Source of the DNA: CAVVKW01 sp963761705
GTDB lineage: Bacteria; Verrucomicrobiota; Verrucomicrobiia; Chthoniobacterales; JAATET01
Direction: 5' to 3'
DNA: 64,000 bases
Assembly (NCBI GenBank): GCA_963761705.1
Contig: CAVXHK010000001.1
Span: forward strand, 682,001 to 746,000
Within the stretch, counting starts at the first letter, position 1. The number at the start of each line of letters is the position of its first letter. A program made the position numbers and the translations under genes. A model generated the notes under the pieces. It saw nothing but the letters and a program-made list of their open reading frames with translations. It searched no databases and was not told where the DNA came from. This document shows positions 35,444-44,141 of this stretch, one piece after another.

Positions 35444-36262
35444 TCAGCCGGCCGTGCCGTGGAGGGTGAGTTTGAGCTGGGTGGCTTGCCGTTTGAGTGC
35501 GGGGAGGTCGAGGAAGAGGACGCTGCCCGATTCGGCGATGATGCCGCGGAGACCGGCGGCGGCGGCGACCTCGAGGGTTTGTTCGCCGATGACGGGGACG
35601 TCGAAGCGAAGGTCCTGCCGAGGTTTGGCGACTTTGATGACGAGGCCGCCGCCGCGGCCGAGGGAGCCGCCGCGTTTGATGGCTTCGTTGGTGCCTTCAA
35701 AGGCCTCGACGGCGAGGACGGTGCCGTTCTTCACGACGACGGTCTGGCCGATGTCGAGGCGGGAAGTTTCCTTGGCGATGCGGAGGCCGAAGGCGGCGTC
35801 GGCGAGTTCGCGGTCCTTGAGTCGCGGCCCAGCGAGGTGGCCTTTGGGGGCCAGGGAGTCTTCGAGGAAGGTGGTGGCGGGGAGCAGAGTGACGCCGGAC
35901 TCGTCGAGCAGGTCGGCGACGGCTCCGAAGAGGGTCTCGGCGTTGCGCTCCTTGAGTTTGGCGAGGACCATGAGGGCTTTGACGTCGGGGCGGAGGTCGA
36001 AGAGGTTTTTGGGCGCGATTTGCCCGGCCATAATCGCTCGAGTGGCTCCGGATTTCTTCGCGGCGTCGGTGAGCTTGCCGAGTTGCCCGACGCGGAGCCA
36101 GACGACGTTGTCGGCGAGTTCGGTGGTCGCGGGGGCGGTTTCGTTCTCGAAGGCGGCGATGGTGAGATGGGTGACCCCGGCGGCGCGGGCGGCGCGGGCG
36201 GTCAGCTCGGGGTAGCGCCCGCTGCCCGCGATGAGGAATAGCTGAGTGGACGGCGGGGTCAT
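35444..36262 (-). CDS. lpxI: UDP-2,3-diacylglucosamine pyrophosphatase (LpxI-type)
   Basis: LpxI hydrolyses UDP-2,3-diacylglucosamine to lipid X and UMP, the step before LpxB, replacing the LpxH enzyme of enterobacteria. The 272-residue length fits. Motifs: LFLIAGSGRYPELTARAARA at the N-terminus, ATRAIMAGQIAPKNLF, the central KDRELADAAFGLRIAKETS and DIGQTVVVKNGTVLAVEAFEGTNEAIKR. Its ATG overlaps the Nudix stop as ATGA. Presence of lpxI with lpxB supports a complete lipid A core pathway. Confidence 0.92.
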   Translation of the reverse strand: MTPPSTQLFLIAGSGRYPELTARAARAAGVTHLTIAAFENETAPATTELADNVVWLRVGQLGKLTDAAKKSGATRAIMAGQIAPKNLFDLRPDVKALMVLAKLKERNAETLFGAVADLLDESGVTLLPATTFLEDSLAPKGHLAGPRLKDRELADAAFGLRIAKETSRLDIGQTVVVKNGTVLAVEAFEGTNEAIKRGGSLGRGGGLVIKVAKPRQDLRFDVPVIGEQTLEVAAAAGLRGIIAESGSVLFLDLPALKRQATQLKLTLHGTAG

Positions 36263-36677
36263 CGCTTTCCGCGGAGGAGGTGCCAGAAGTGGCGGAGGGA
36301 GGTCGTGGCGTTGCGCGGGAGGGCGCGGGTGTATTGATAGGCGGAGATCTCCTGGGGTCGGGGGATGGAGGGCTCACCAACCGCCGGTGTCACGCGGTAG
36401 AGGAAGGCGAGGTTCTGCCGCTCGGGCCGGTCGAGGACCGCAATCTGCGAAACGGCAGCAACGCCGAGGCCGGTTTCTTCGGCGACCTCGCGGTGGAGGC
36501 CGGCGAGCAGCGTCTCGTTGCCTTCGACCTTGCCGCCGGGAAGGGCCAGAGTTGCCGCCCGCTCGTTTGGCGAACGAGGAGGACCTCACCGTGGAGGTTC
36601 TCGATCCAAGCCATCGCGGAAATTTCACGGGTCAGTTTGGGGGGGCGGGACGGTGAAGTGACTTTCGGGATCGGCAC
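36259..36677 (-). pseudogene. Nudix hydrolase with a one-base deletion
   Basis: Read from 36677, the N-terminus (RPPKLTREISAMAWIENLHG, then EVLLVRQTSGRQLW) is a Nudix opening. After the Trp codon the frame is lost: one base is missing at about 36540-36550, where CTCTGG is followed by CCCTTCC instead of GCCCTTCC. In the other frame the Nudix box is intact (GGKVEGNETLLAGLHREVAE then ETGL), and the ORF ends at 36259, overlapping the lpxI start. The gene would be about 140 residues if intact. As read it is broken; a sequencing or assembly error in the GGGCC run is an alternative. Confidence 0.82.
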
Positions 36678-36699
36678 GGGGAACAGGCTGTCGGGAGCA

Positions 36700-38349
36700 T
36701 TAAATCGGCGAAACGGGCTCCGAGTCCAGCGCTGCGGGGCGACCGGCGTCGGATTCCGACGGATGCTTCTTCAGGCTGGCGCGGACTCGGGGGAGGCTGT
36801 CGGGGTAGTTTTCGCGGATGAACTCGATGAGCTTCTCGCGGACATGGCAGCGCAGATCCCAGGTGGTGGGGCTGTCTTTGCCGCTGCAGAGGATGCGGAG
36901 TTCGATGTCGTGCTCGCGGGAGTCGGTGACTTGAAGGACCTTCGCGCGGCGGTCCCAGAGGTCGGTGTTGTCGAGGATCTCGTCGAGCTTGGCGCGGAGG
37001 GGGTCGAGCGGGATCGAGTAGTCGACGTAGAGAAAGACGGAGCCGAGGATGTTGCCGGAAGTGCGGGTCCAGTTTTGGAACGGCTTTTCGACGAAATACG
37101 TGATCGGGAGAACGAGGCGGCGCCAATCCCAGATGCGAACGACGACGTAGGTGAGCGCGATCTCCTCGATCCAACCCCACTCGCCTTCGACGACGACGGC
37201 GTCTTCGATGCGGATCGGCTGGGTGATCGCGATCTGGAAGCCGGCGATAAAGTTTGCCAGGCTCTTCTGCGCGGCGATACCAAGGATGATGCCCGCGATG
37301 CCGGCGGAGGCGAGGATGCTGGTGCCGAATTGGCGGACGGACGGGAAGACCATGAGCATCGAGGCGAGACCGAGGAGGACGAGCGTGGCGATGACGACTT
37401 TCTTGAGGACGTGGACCTGCGTGTAAACGCGGCGGGCTTTGAGGTTGTCGGCCTCGTCCATTTTGTAGCCAGCGAGGATGAGGGATTCGACGGCGTTCGT
37501 CGCACGGATGAGAATCCAGACGATGACTCCGATGATGATGAGCGAGGCACTCGTGGTGACGAGCGTCTCAAAGCGCGGCGCAACTTTGAGAATCGGGAGG
37601 GTGAGGAGGACGGCAACGACGGGGATGAGCACGCGGGTGGTGCTGGCGGCGAGGGGGACGAGGACGCGCTCGAAGCGATTGCGCGAACGCTTGGCCCAAA
37701 GCGTGACCCGGGCGTGGACGAGATTGACGAGGCGAAAGACGAAGCCGCAGAACGCCCAGACGCCGATGATGTCGGCAATGACACCAGCCGTGTCGAGGAA
37801 GACGGGTTGCCCTTCGGCGTTGCGGATCGGCGCGAGCAGAGGGGAGGCAGCGGCGTAGAGGCCGTAGGACCAGAGCGCAAGGAGGACGGGGCGGTGGAGG
37901 GATTTGACCACGATGTTGAAGGCGGGGCGTGGCTGGGAGGGCGGGTGGCGGCGCAGGTAGCGACGGAAGCCGAAGTGGAGGAGGAATCGGCTCCCGATGA
38001 CGGCGAGCAGGATCCCGAGCGAGACGATGAGGCGTAGCGGCGAGATGCCCTCGGTGAGCGGGGTCGTGAGATAATCGTTGGCTTTCGCCGGGAGGGTGTC
38101 TTTCGAGACGGCCCGCGCGAATTCCATGATCAGCTGCTCGACGTGAATGATGCCGTCGCGGGCGAGTTCGGCGGTGTTCGGTGCGGCGAGCGCGGTATCG
38201 ACGAAGGGGGAGGCGAGGTTCGGGGTCGAATCGGCGTGGGCCGGGGCCGGGAGGGGGGAGGGTGACGGGGCGGCGGAGGCGGTCGCGGCGAGAACGGCGG
38301 AAAGGCCGAGCGCGAGGAGGCGGGTGATTGTTTTCGTTTGAAATCCCAT
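36700..38349 (-). CDS. MscS-family mechanosensitive channel
   Basis: A 549-residue mechanosensitive channel of the MscS family. It has an N-terminal signal peptide, then five or more membrane segments, and the pore-lining helix GIAGIILGIAAQKSLANFIA (the conserved MscS TM3 pattern) near residue 350. The beta domain starts with RIEDAVVVEGEWGWIEEIAL, followed by the cytoplasmic cage. It opens under membrane tension to release solutes during hypo-osmotic shock. The long N-terminal extension is atypical of the small E. coli MscS and resembles the larger MscK-like members. It is the upstream gene of the lpxI-lpxB unit, 22 bp from the Nudix gene. Confidence 0.9.
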   Translation of the reverse strand: MGFQTKTITRLLALGLSAVLAATASAAPSPSPLPAPAHADSTPNLASPFVDTALAAPNTAELARDGIIHVEQLIMEFARAVSKDTLPAKANDYLTTPLTEGISPLRLIVSLGILLAVIGSRFLLHFGFRRYLRRHPPSQPRPAFNIVVKSLHRPVLLALWSYGLYAAASPLLAPIRNAEGQPVFLDTAGVIADIIGVWAFCGFVFRLVNLVHARVTLWAKRSRNRFERVLVPLAASTTRVLIPVVAVLLTLPILKVAPRFETLVTTSASLIIIGVIVWILIRATNAVESLILAGYKMDEADNLKARRVYTQVHVLKKVVIATLVLLGLASMLMVFPSVRQFGTSILASAGIAGIILGIAAQKSLANFIAGFQIAITQPIRIEDAVVVEGEWGWIEEIALTYVVVRIWDWRRLVLPITYFVEKPFQNWTRTSGNILGSVFLYVDYSIPLDPLRAKLDEILDNTDLWDRRAKVLQVTDSREHDIELRILCSGKDSPTTWDLRCHVREKLIEFIRENYPDSLPRVRASLKKHPSESDAGRPAALDSEPVSPI

Positions 38350-38499
38350 AGCGGTGCGGCGCGACTGGGGGGATCAGCTGGCCCTAGGTTGGAGGATCTT
38401 TTCTCAGAGTCAAACGAGTTTGGGACGGGATGCGGGTGAGACTGGATCGGCGCGGTGGGCGGGTGAGGAGGAGGCCAGGCCGGGCCGGGACTGACCGCC

Positions 38500-39381
38500 C
38501 TACCCGGAAGGGAGGCCCGCGGCGCGGAGGCGGATGGTTTCGAGGAAGCTGGCGGCGATGGGCGGAAGCTTGCCTCGCCAGAAGGCTCCAACGGGGAGGG
38601 TCGGGGTGCGGGCGAGGGGGAGGACGCGGAGGTCCTCGGTGAACGTCGCGCCGGGGAGCTGAACGGTGAGGCCGGCGCCAAGGCCGTGGCTGACGTAGAG
38701 GGCGACGAGGTCGTTGGAGCTGACTTCCATCGCGACGGGCCAGGCTAGATTTCGTTTCCGGAGGCTGTCGGCGAAGAGGCGGCGGATGCGCTCGTGGGTG
38801 GGGAGGGCGATGAGCGGGAGGCGGCCGGCGGCACCTTCGCGGATGGCGGCGGCGGCAGATCGCAATGGGCTGTCTCGGTGGACGACGAGGACGAGGGGGA
38901 GGCGGACGAGGACTTCGGTGCGGAAGCCGGGGCGGGATTTTTCTTCGAGGACGGAGATGCCAAGGTCGGCTTCGCCTTGGTTAATGCGTTCCTCCGATTG
39001 GTGCTGATCAGCTTCCTGGAGGTTGAGACGGAGGCCGGGGTGGCGAGTGCGGAGGGTGGCGATGACCTGGGGAAGGTGGTCGCGCATGACCTGGGTCGGG
39101 CCGACGAGGCGGAGCTCCTGCGAGAGGCGGCCCTTGAGTTCGTCTTCGACGGTCGAGAGGCGGGCGAAGAAGGGGGCGACGAATTCGAAGAGACGCTCGC
39201 CCGGCGGGGTGAGGCGGAACGGGCGTCGCTCGAAGAGTTTCACGCCGAGATCGGCTTCGAGGGACGCGACCTGCGCGCTCACGGCCGGCTGCTGGATGCC
39301 GTAGGGAATGTGGCGGCAGGCGGCGACGATGCCGCGGTGCTTGGCGACGTAGTAGAAGAGTTCGAGGTGGTGGACGTTCAT
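38500..39381 (-). CDS. LysR-family transcriptional regulator
   Basis: A 293-residue LysR regulator from the ATG at 39381 (MNVHHLELFYYVAK). The N-terminal winged helix-turn-helix is seen: IQQPAVSAQVASLEADLGVK then LFERRPFRLTP. The effector-binding domain begins with LRLVGPTQVMRDHLPQVIAT. An in-frame start seven codons upstream exists. It is divergent from the MFS-acyltransferase-ligase fusion across 90 bp that hold a perfect inverted repeat, so it likely controls that gene and itself. Its ligand is unknown. Confidence 0.92.
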   Translation of the reverse strand: MNVHHLELFYYVAKHRGIVAACRHIPYGIQQPAVSAQVASLEADLGVKLFERRPFRLTPPGERLFEFVAPFFARLSTVEDELKGRLSQELRLVGPTQVMRDHLPQVIATLRTRHPGLRLNLQEADQHQSEERINQGEADLGISVLEEKSRPGFRTEVLVRLPLVLVVHRDSPLRSAAAAIREGAAGRLPLIALPTHERIRRLFADSLRKRNLAWPVAMEVSSNDLVALYVSHGLGAGLTVQLPGATFTEDLRVLPLARTPTLPVGAFWRGKLPPIAASFLETIRLRAAGLPSG

Positions 39382-39407
39382 GGAATCGTTGGACGAAAAC
39401 ATTTAGA

Positions 39408-39438
39408 AAATCGATGTTGAAATAAAAACTATCGATTT
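39408..39438. promoter_or_regulatory. Probable LysR operator
   Basis: AAATCGAT and ATCGATTT form a perfect 8-bp inverted repeat with a 15-bp AT-rich spacer in the divergent promoter region. Size and placement suit a LysR-type binding site; no T-N11-A test was applied. Confidence 0.6.
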
Positions 39439-39470
39439 AGGGTTTTTGAAATTGTCGGGATGATGGCGGT

Positions 39471-42400
39471 ATGGAAAACGCGCGATTCTTTCACCCGGCC
39501 TTTTTGAAGCTGCTCGTGGCGCAGACTCAGGTGGCTTTCAACGATAATGGGACGAAGCTGGTGCTCATCGGGTTGGTCAATCTGCTGCTGCCGATGGAGG
39601 CGGCGCTGCGTTACGTCTCGCTGATCTCGTTGCTGCTGGTGTCGCCTTTCGTGTTCCTGGCGCCGATGGCGGGGTGGCTGAACGATCGGTTCGCTCGTCG
39701 GGACGTAATCCGGTGGAGTCTGTGGCTGCAGATGGCGGTGATGGTTTTTCTCATTGGCGCGGTGCTGGCGGGGAGTCTGCCGCTGGTGATGGCGGGGTTC
39801 TTGCTTCTGGCCGTGCAGTCGACGTTTTTCTCGCCGGCGAAGCGGGGGATCCTCAAGGAATTGCAGCCGCCGGAGCGCCTGCAGGCGGCGGTGGGCTGGG
39901 CGGAGATGCTGTGCATCGGGGCGATTCTGGGCGGGAGTCTGGTGGGTGGATTCGTGGTGGACGCGCTGACGGCGGCGACGAAGAATCCGACGGTGGCGGC
40001 GGCGGCGTCACTGGGGGTTTTTCTCGGATTGTGCGTGGTGACGGCGGTGATCTTCCGGGCGATGCCGCGGGGTGAGGGGAACCGGGGGGCGCGGTTCTCG
40101 TGGCGGGCGCTGGTGGGTCACGGAGACCTGCTGCGGACGTTGTGGGTGACGCCGGGAGTGTTGCGACCGGTGGCGGCGGAGAGTTTGTTCTACTTCGTCG
40201 GCGGCTTGCTGATGATCACGCTGATGCAGATGGCGCGGGTGGCGCATCCGGATGGAGCGGGAGCGGGCGGGGCGTCGGGGGTGTTGATGGCGCTCGTCGG
40301 CGCGGGGATCGGGATCGGGAGTCTGGTGGCGGCTTCGCTGGGGCGGCGGGAGTATCGGGTGGGGGTGATCCCTTTGGCGGCGCTGGGGATGGCGATTGGC
40401 CTCTTGCTGTTGGCGGCGGGTGCGCCGACGTGGATTGTGCTCGTGGGGATCGGGGCTTGCGGGGGTTTGTTCTGCGTGCCGGTGTCGAGTGCGCTGATCG
40501 AGCGGGCTCCGGAGGCGACGCGGGGGAGCGTGCTGGCGGCCTCGAGCCTGTGCAGCAGCGTGACGGGGATGCTGGCCGTGGCGGTGCAGCTGGGGTTGGC
40601 GCAGGGACTGGGTTGGGGGCCGGTGGCGCAGCTGGTGTTTCTGGCGGTGGTGATGTTGGCGGCATCTGCTGTGGCGGTGCGGTGGCTCAAGGTGGAAATT
40701 CTCACCTTGGTGGCCCGCGGGCTGGGGCACGCGTTTTACCGGGTGCGGGCGATGGGGGTGGATCACCTGCCGAAGTCGGGTGGGGCGCTGCTGGTTTGCA
40801 ATCACGTGAGCTACGTGGACGCGATCATTCTATCTTTGGCGAGTGAGCGGCCGATTCGGTTTCTTTCTTACGAAGGGTTCTTTTCCGTGCCGGTTCTCGG
40901 TTGGTTGCTGCGGGGGTTCGGGGCGATCCCGGTGTCGGGCTCGCACTCGAAGGATGCGATCCGCGCGGCGGCAGCTCGGGTGCGGGAGGGGGAGTTGGTC
41001 GGCATCTTCCCCGAGGGGCAGCTGAGCCGGACCGGTTCGCTGATGGAGCTCAAGCGGGGGTATGAGCTGATCGCGCGGCAGGCGGGAAAGTGTGCGGTGA
41101 TCCCGGTGGTCACGGATGGGTTGTGGCGGTCGATTTTCTCGTTCGAGCGAGGGAGGTATTTTTTCAAGGTGCCGAACTCCTGGCGGATCGCGGTGCGGGT
41201 GAACTTCGGGGCGGTGCTGGAGGATCCGAGTCCAGCGAACTTGCGACGCGTGATGTCAGAGCTGGGCGCGGATGCGTTCGCGGCGAGGCCGGAGCTGGAC
41301 GGGTCGTTGGACGTCGAGCTGGTTCGAGCGTTGCGGCGGCGGCCTTGGCGGGTGGCGGTTGCGGACTACGGGTTGGGCGGGAGGCGGATGCGGGCGGGGG
41401 TCTTGCTTGGATTGAGCGGCGCGGTGGCGAAGCGGTGGCGGGAGGAGTTGACGGGGGGCGATCGTGTGGGGGTGATTTTGCCGCCGGGGATCGGGGGGAC
41501 GGTGGCGAACGTGGCGTTGCTGATGGCGGGGAAGACGCCGGTGAACCTGAACCCGACGGCGGGGCCGGCGGCGATGGCGCATTGCCTGGAGACGGCGGGG
41601 ATCGAGGTGGTGGTGAGCGCGGGGGCGCTGCGGGAGAAATTTGCTGATCTGCCCTGGCCGGATCGGACGGTGGACGTGGGGGAGGTGATCGCGCAGGTTT
41701 CAGGGTTCGAGTTTTTCGAGTTTCTGGCTCGCAGCTTCTTCGGGTCCAAGAAATCGAAAACCTCCGAGTTGATTCTCTTTACGTCCGGGAGCAGCGGGAC
41801 GCCGAAGGGAGTGGTTCTCACGAGTCGGAACTTGTTGGCGAACGCGATGCAGATCGATGAGTTGGGGCTTCTTCGGCGGGACGAAGTCGTTCTCTCCGGG
41901 TTGCCGCTATTTCACTGCTTTGGGCTGAACGTGGGGATGTTTTCGGCGCTGTTGAGCGGGCGGAGGATGGTGACGGTGCCGACGCCGTTTGATTACGGGA
42001 AGATCGCGAAGGCGGCGAAGGGGGAGGGGGCGACGTTCTTGCTGGCGACGCCGACCTTCCTCAAGGGGTATCTGCGGAAGATCCCGGCCGAGGCTTTTGC
42101 GGCGATGCGGTGCGTCTGTTGCGGGGCTGAGAAGCTGCCTTCGAGCGTGGCGGCGGCGACTTGGGAGAAGTTTGGCGCGGAGGCGATCGAGGGGTATGGG
42201 CTGACGGAGACTTCGCCGGTGGTGGCGTTCAATCAGCCGGACCCGGAGTGTGGGGTGGGAGCGGATTCGGCCCAGGTGGGGAAGAGGGCCGGCTGCGTGG
42301 GGCGGCTGGTGCCCGGGGTCGCTTGGCGGCTGGATGAGGCGGGGGTGATGGGGCTGCGGGGGGCGAACGTGGTCGCGGGTTATCTGGGGCAGGAGCCGGC

Positions 42401-42812
42401 GGCGGACGGTTGGTTCGAGACGGGTGACGTGGTGTCGGTGGACGCCGATGGGTTCGTCAAAATCGAAGGGCGGACGAGCCGGTTCTCGAAGATCGGCGGA
42501 GAGATGGTGCCGCACGCGGCGGTCGAGGGGGCTTTGGCGGAGGCGTTCGCGGACGACCTTGAGGGGGCGGATTGCGTGGTCGGCGTCGAGGTCTCGGAGG
42601 GGGAGGAAGAACTGGCGCTGGTGACAACCCGGGAGCTGGATCGTGAGGGGGTCCGGGGGGCGCTGCGGGGTGCGGGGTTGCCGAACCTGTGGGTGCCGAA
42701 GCGGTTGGTGCGGGTGGAGAAGTTGCCGGCGCTGGCGAGTGGGAAGGTGGACCTGGCGGGGTGCCGGGATGCGGTCCTCACGCAGGGGCGCGGAGACGCC
42801 GAGAAATACTGA
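39471..42812 (+). CDS. MFS transporter - acyltransferase - acyl-ACP/CoA ligase fusion (LplT-Aas-like)
   Basis: One 1113-residue polypeptide joining three activities. Residues about 1-400 are a 12-helix MFS transporter resembling the lysophospholipid transporter LplT (PAFLKLLVAQTQVAFNDNGT). Residues about 430-620 are a PlsC-type acyltransferase with NHVSYVDAI (H443, D448) and FPEGQLSRTG. Residues about 690-1105 are an AMP-binding acyl ligase with FTSGSSGTPKGVVLT and the GYGLTETSP loop. In E. coli LplT and Aas are separate proteins; together they flip and reacylate lysophosphatidylethanolamine. The final codons overlap a dispersed repeat. It is membrane-embedded and divergent from the LysR gene. 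Confidence 0.88.
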   Translation: MENARFFHPAFLKLLVAQTQVAFNDNGTKLVLIGLVNLLLPMEAALRYVSLISLLLVSPFVFLAPMAGWLNDRFARRDVIRWSLWLQMAVMVFLIGAVLAGSLPLVMAGFLLLAVQSTFFSPAKRGILKELQPPERLQAAVGWAEMLCIGAILGGSLVGGFVVDALTAATKNPTVAAAASLGVFLGLCVVTAVIFRAMPRGEGNRGARFSWRALVGHGDLLRTLWVTPGVLRPVAAESLFYFVGGLLMITLMQMARVAHPDGAGAGGASGVLMALVGAGIGIGSLVAASLGRREYRVGVIPLAALGMAIGLLLLAAGAPTWIVLVGIGACGGLFCVPVSSALIERAPEATRGSVLAASSLCSSVTGMLAVAVQLGLAQGLGWGPVAQLVFLAVVMLAASAVAVRWLKVEILTLVARGLGHAFYRVRAMGVDHLPKSGGALLVCNHVSYVDAIILSLASERPIRFLSYEGFFSVPVLGWLLRGFGAIPVSGSHSKDAIRAAAARVREGELVGIFPEGQLSRTGSLMELKRGYELIARQAGKCAVIPVVTDGLWRSIFSFERGRYFFKVPNSWRIAVRVNFGAVLEDPSPANLRRVMSELGADAFAARPELDGSLDVELVRALRRRPWRVAVADYGLGGRRMRAGVLLGLSGAVAKRWREELTGGDRVGVILPPGIGGTVANVALLMAGKTPVNLNPTAGPAAMAHCLETAGIEVVVSAGALREKFADLPWPDRTVDVGEVIAQVSGFEFFEFLARSFFGSKKSKTSELILFTSGSSGTPKGVVLTSRNLLANAMQIDELGLLRRDEVVLSGLPLFHCFGLNVGMFSALLSGRRMVTVPTPFDYGKIAKAAKGEGATFLLATPTFLKGYLRKIPAEAFAAMRCVCCGAEKLPSSVAAATWEKFGAEAIEGYGLTETSPVVAFNQPDPECGVGADSAQVGKRAGCVGRLVPGVAWRLDEAGVMGLRGANVVAGYLGQEPAADGWFETGDVVSVDADGFVKIEGRTSRFSKIGGEMVPHAAVEGALAEAFADDLEGADCVVGVEVSEGEEELALVTTRELDREGVRGALRGAGLPNLWVPKRLVRVEKLPALASGKVDLAGCRDAVLTQGRGDAEKY

Positions 42813-42848
42813 TCAGAAATCCATCTCCCTCTGCGTCTCGGCGTGAGG
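42776..42848. repeat. Dispersed CTCACGCAG-type inverted repeat
   Basis: CCTCACGC (42776-42783) is matched by GCGTGAGG (42841-42848); inside are GCGGAGACGCCGAG and CTCTGCGTCTCGGCG as further inverted parts. The pattern resembles the widespread CTCACGCAGAGACGC family of short intergenic repeats. The left arm forms the last codons of the fusion protein, and the whole element can fold into a hairpin between the two convergent genes. Confidence 0.65.
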
Positions 42849-42856
42849 AAAAGTCT

Positions 42857-44113
42857 TTACCTTCTACGGCCAGGTCGGCGGGTGATCGCCCGACCGGAGG
42901 GTCCGACTTCGACTTTTGGCTTTCTTGGGGGGGTGTTCCGCGGGCCTCGCGGGCGCTCGGGGTCGCGCTTCTGGCCTTCGGTCGCGTGGTAATCGAAGCC
43001 GTCGGCTTTGGCTCTCGGGATTTCCCGGCTGATGAAGCGCTCGAGCTGCTTGAGGCTCTTACGGTCGTCCTCGGTGATGAACGTGATGGCGTCGCCGATG
43101 GCCTGGGCGCGGCCGGTGCGGCCGATGCGGTGAACGTAGTCCTCGGTCTGCATCGGGAAGTCGAAGTTGACGACGTGCGAAATGCCGTCGACGTCGATGC
43201 CGCGGGCGGCGATGTCGGTCGCGACCAAGACGCGGACTTTGCCCTCGCGAAAGCCTTCGAGGGCGCGGAGGCGCTGGTTCTGCGAGCGGTTGCTGTGGAT
43301 GGTGGCGGTGGAGATACCGGTCTGCTCGAGCTTGCGGGCGACGCGGTCGGCACCGTGCTTCGTGCGGGTGAAGACGAGGACCATGTTCATGGCTTCGTTC
43401 TCGAGGAGGTGCGCGAGGAGCGCGGGCTTGAGGTGGCGGGGGACTTCGTAGAGGCGTTGGGTGACGGTCTCGGCGGGGTTGGAGCGGCGGCCAATTTGGA
43501 CGATTTCGGGGTTGTGCTGGAACTCGTGGGTGAGGGATTCGATCTCCTTTGAGAGGGTGGCGGAGAAGAGGAGGGTTTGGCGTTTCTTCGGAAGGTTGCG
43601 GATGACCTTGCGAATGGAGGGGAGGAAGCCCATGTCGAGCATGCGGTCGGCTTCGTCGAGGACGAGGTGCTCGAGCTTGCTGAAGTCGCCGGCGCGGCGG
43701 TCCATGAGATCGAGGAGGCGACCCGGGGTGGCGATGACGAGGGCGACGCCACTCTTGAGGGCAGCGATCTGCGGGTTCTCGCCGACGCCGCCGAAGACGG
43801 TGGCGACGCGGAGGTCGGGGAGGTGCTTGGCGTAGGTCTGGACGTTCTCGTGGATCTGGACGACGAGTTCGCGGGTGGGGGCGAGGACGAGGACGCTGAT
43901 GTGGCGGCGGTCGCTGGTGCGGGCGAGTTGGGCGAGGATCGGGAGCGTGAAGGCGGCGGTCTTGCCGGTGCCGGTCTGGGCGATGCCGATGAGGTCTTTG
44001 CCCGCGATGATGGGCGGGATGGCCTGCGTCTGGATCGGGGTGGGTTCGGTGTAGCCGGTTTCGGTGACGGCTTGGAGAATTTCGTCGGCTAGGCCGAGGT
44101 CGCGGAATGACAT
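42857..44113 (-). CDS. rhlE: DEAD-box RNA helicase (RhlE-like)
   Basis: A 418-residue ATP-dependent RNA helicase that unwinds RNA in ribosome assembly or degradation. Motifs in order: Q motif GYTEPTPIQTQAIP, Walker A AQTGTGKT, PTRELVVQI, Walker B LDEADRMLDMGF, LLFSATLSKEI, VLVATDIAARGIDVDG and YVHRIGRTGRAQ. The C-terminal extension is a short basic Arg/Pro/Lys tail (GPRNTPPRKPKVEVGP), shorter than in many RhlE. It is convergent with the fusion gene and transcribed from its own start 28 bp from the TraB-like gene stop. Confidence 0.93.
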   Translation of the reverse strand: MSFRDLGLADEILQAVTETGYTEPTPIQTQAIPPIIAGKDLIGIAQTGTGKTAAFTLPILAQLARTSDRRHISVLVLAPTRELVVQIHENVQTYAKHLPDLRVATVFGGVGENPQIAALKSGVALVIATPGRLLDLMDRRAGDFSKLEHLVLDEADRMLDMGFLPSIRKVIRNLPKKRQTLLFSATLSKEIESLTHEFQHNPEIVQIGRRSNPAETVTQRLYEVPRHLKPALLAHLLENEAMNMVLVFTRTKHGADRVARKLEQTGISTATIHSNRSQNQRLRALEGFREGKVRVLVATDIAARGIDVDGISHVVNFDFPMQTEDYVHRIGRTGRAQAIGDAITFITEDDRKSLKQLERFISREIPRAKADGFDYHATEGQKRDPERPRGPRNTPPRKPKVEVGPSGRAITRRPGRRR

Positions 44114-44141
44114 AGGGGGCGGAACGTAAGGCCGCTCGCCG

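Noticed and set aside
34494..36215. 573-codon plus-strand frame over lpxI and the Gfo/Idh gene
   Set aside because: Shadow frame; the minus strand has recognisable enzymes.
36280..38037. 585-codon plus-strand frame
   Set aside because: Antisense of the MscS channel and Nudix genes; Asp/Glu/Gly-rich shadow composition.
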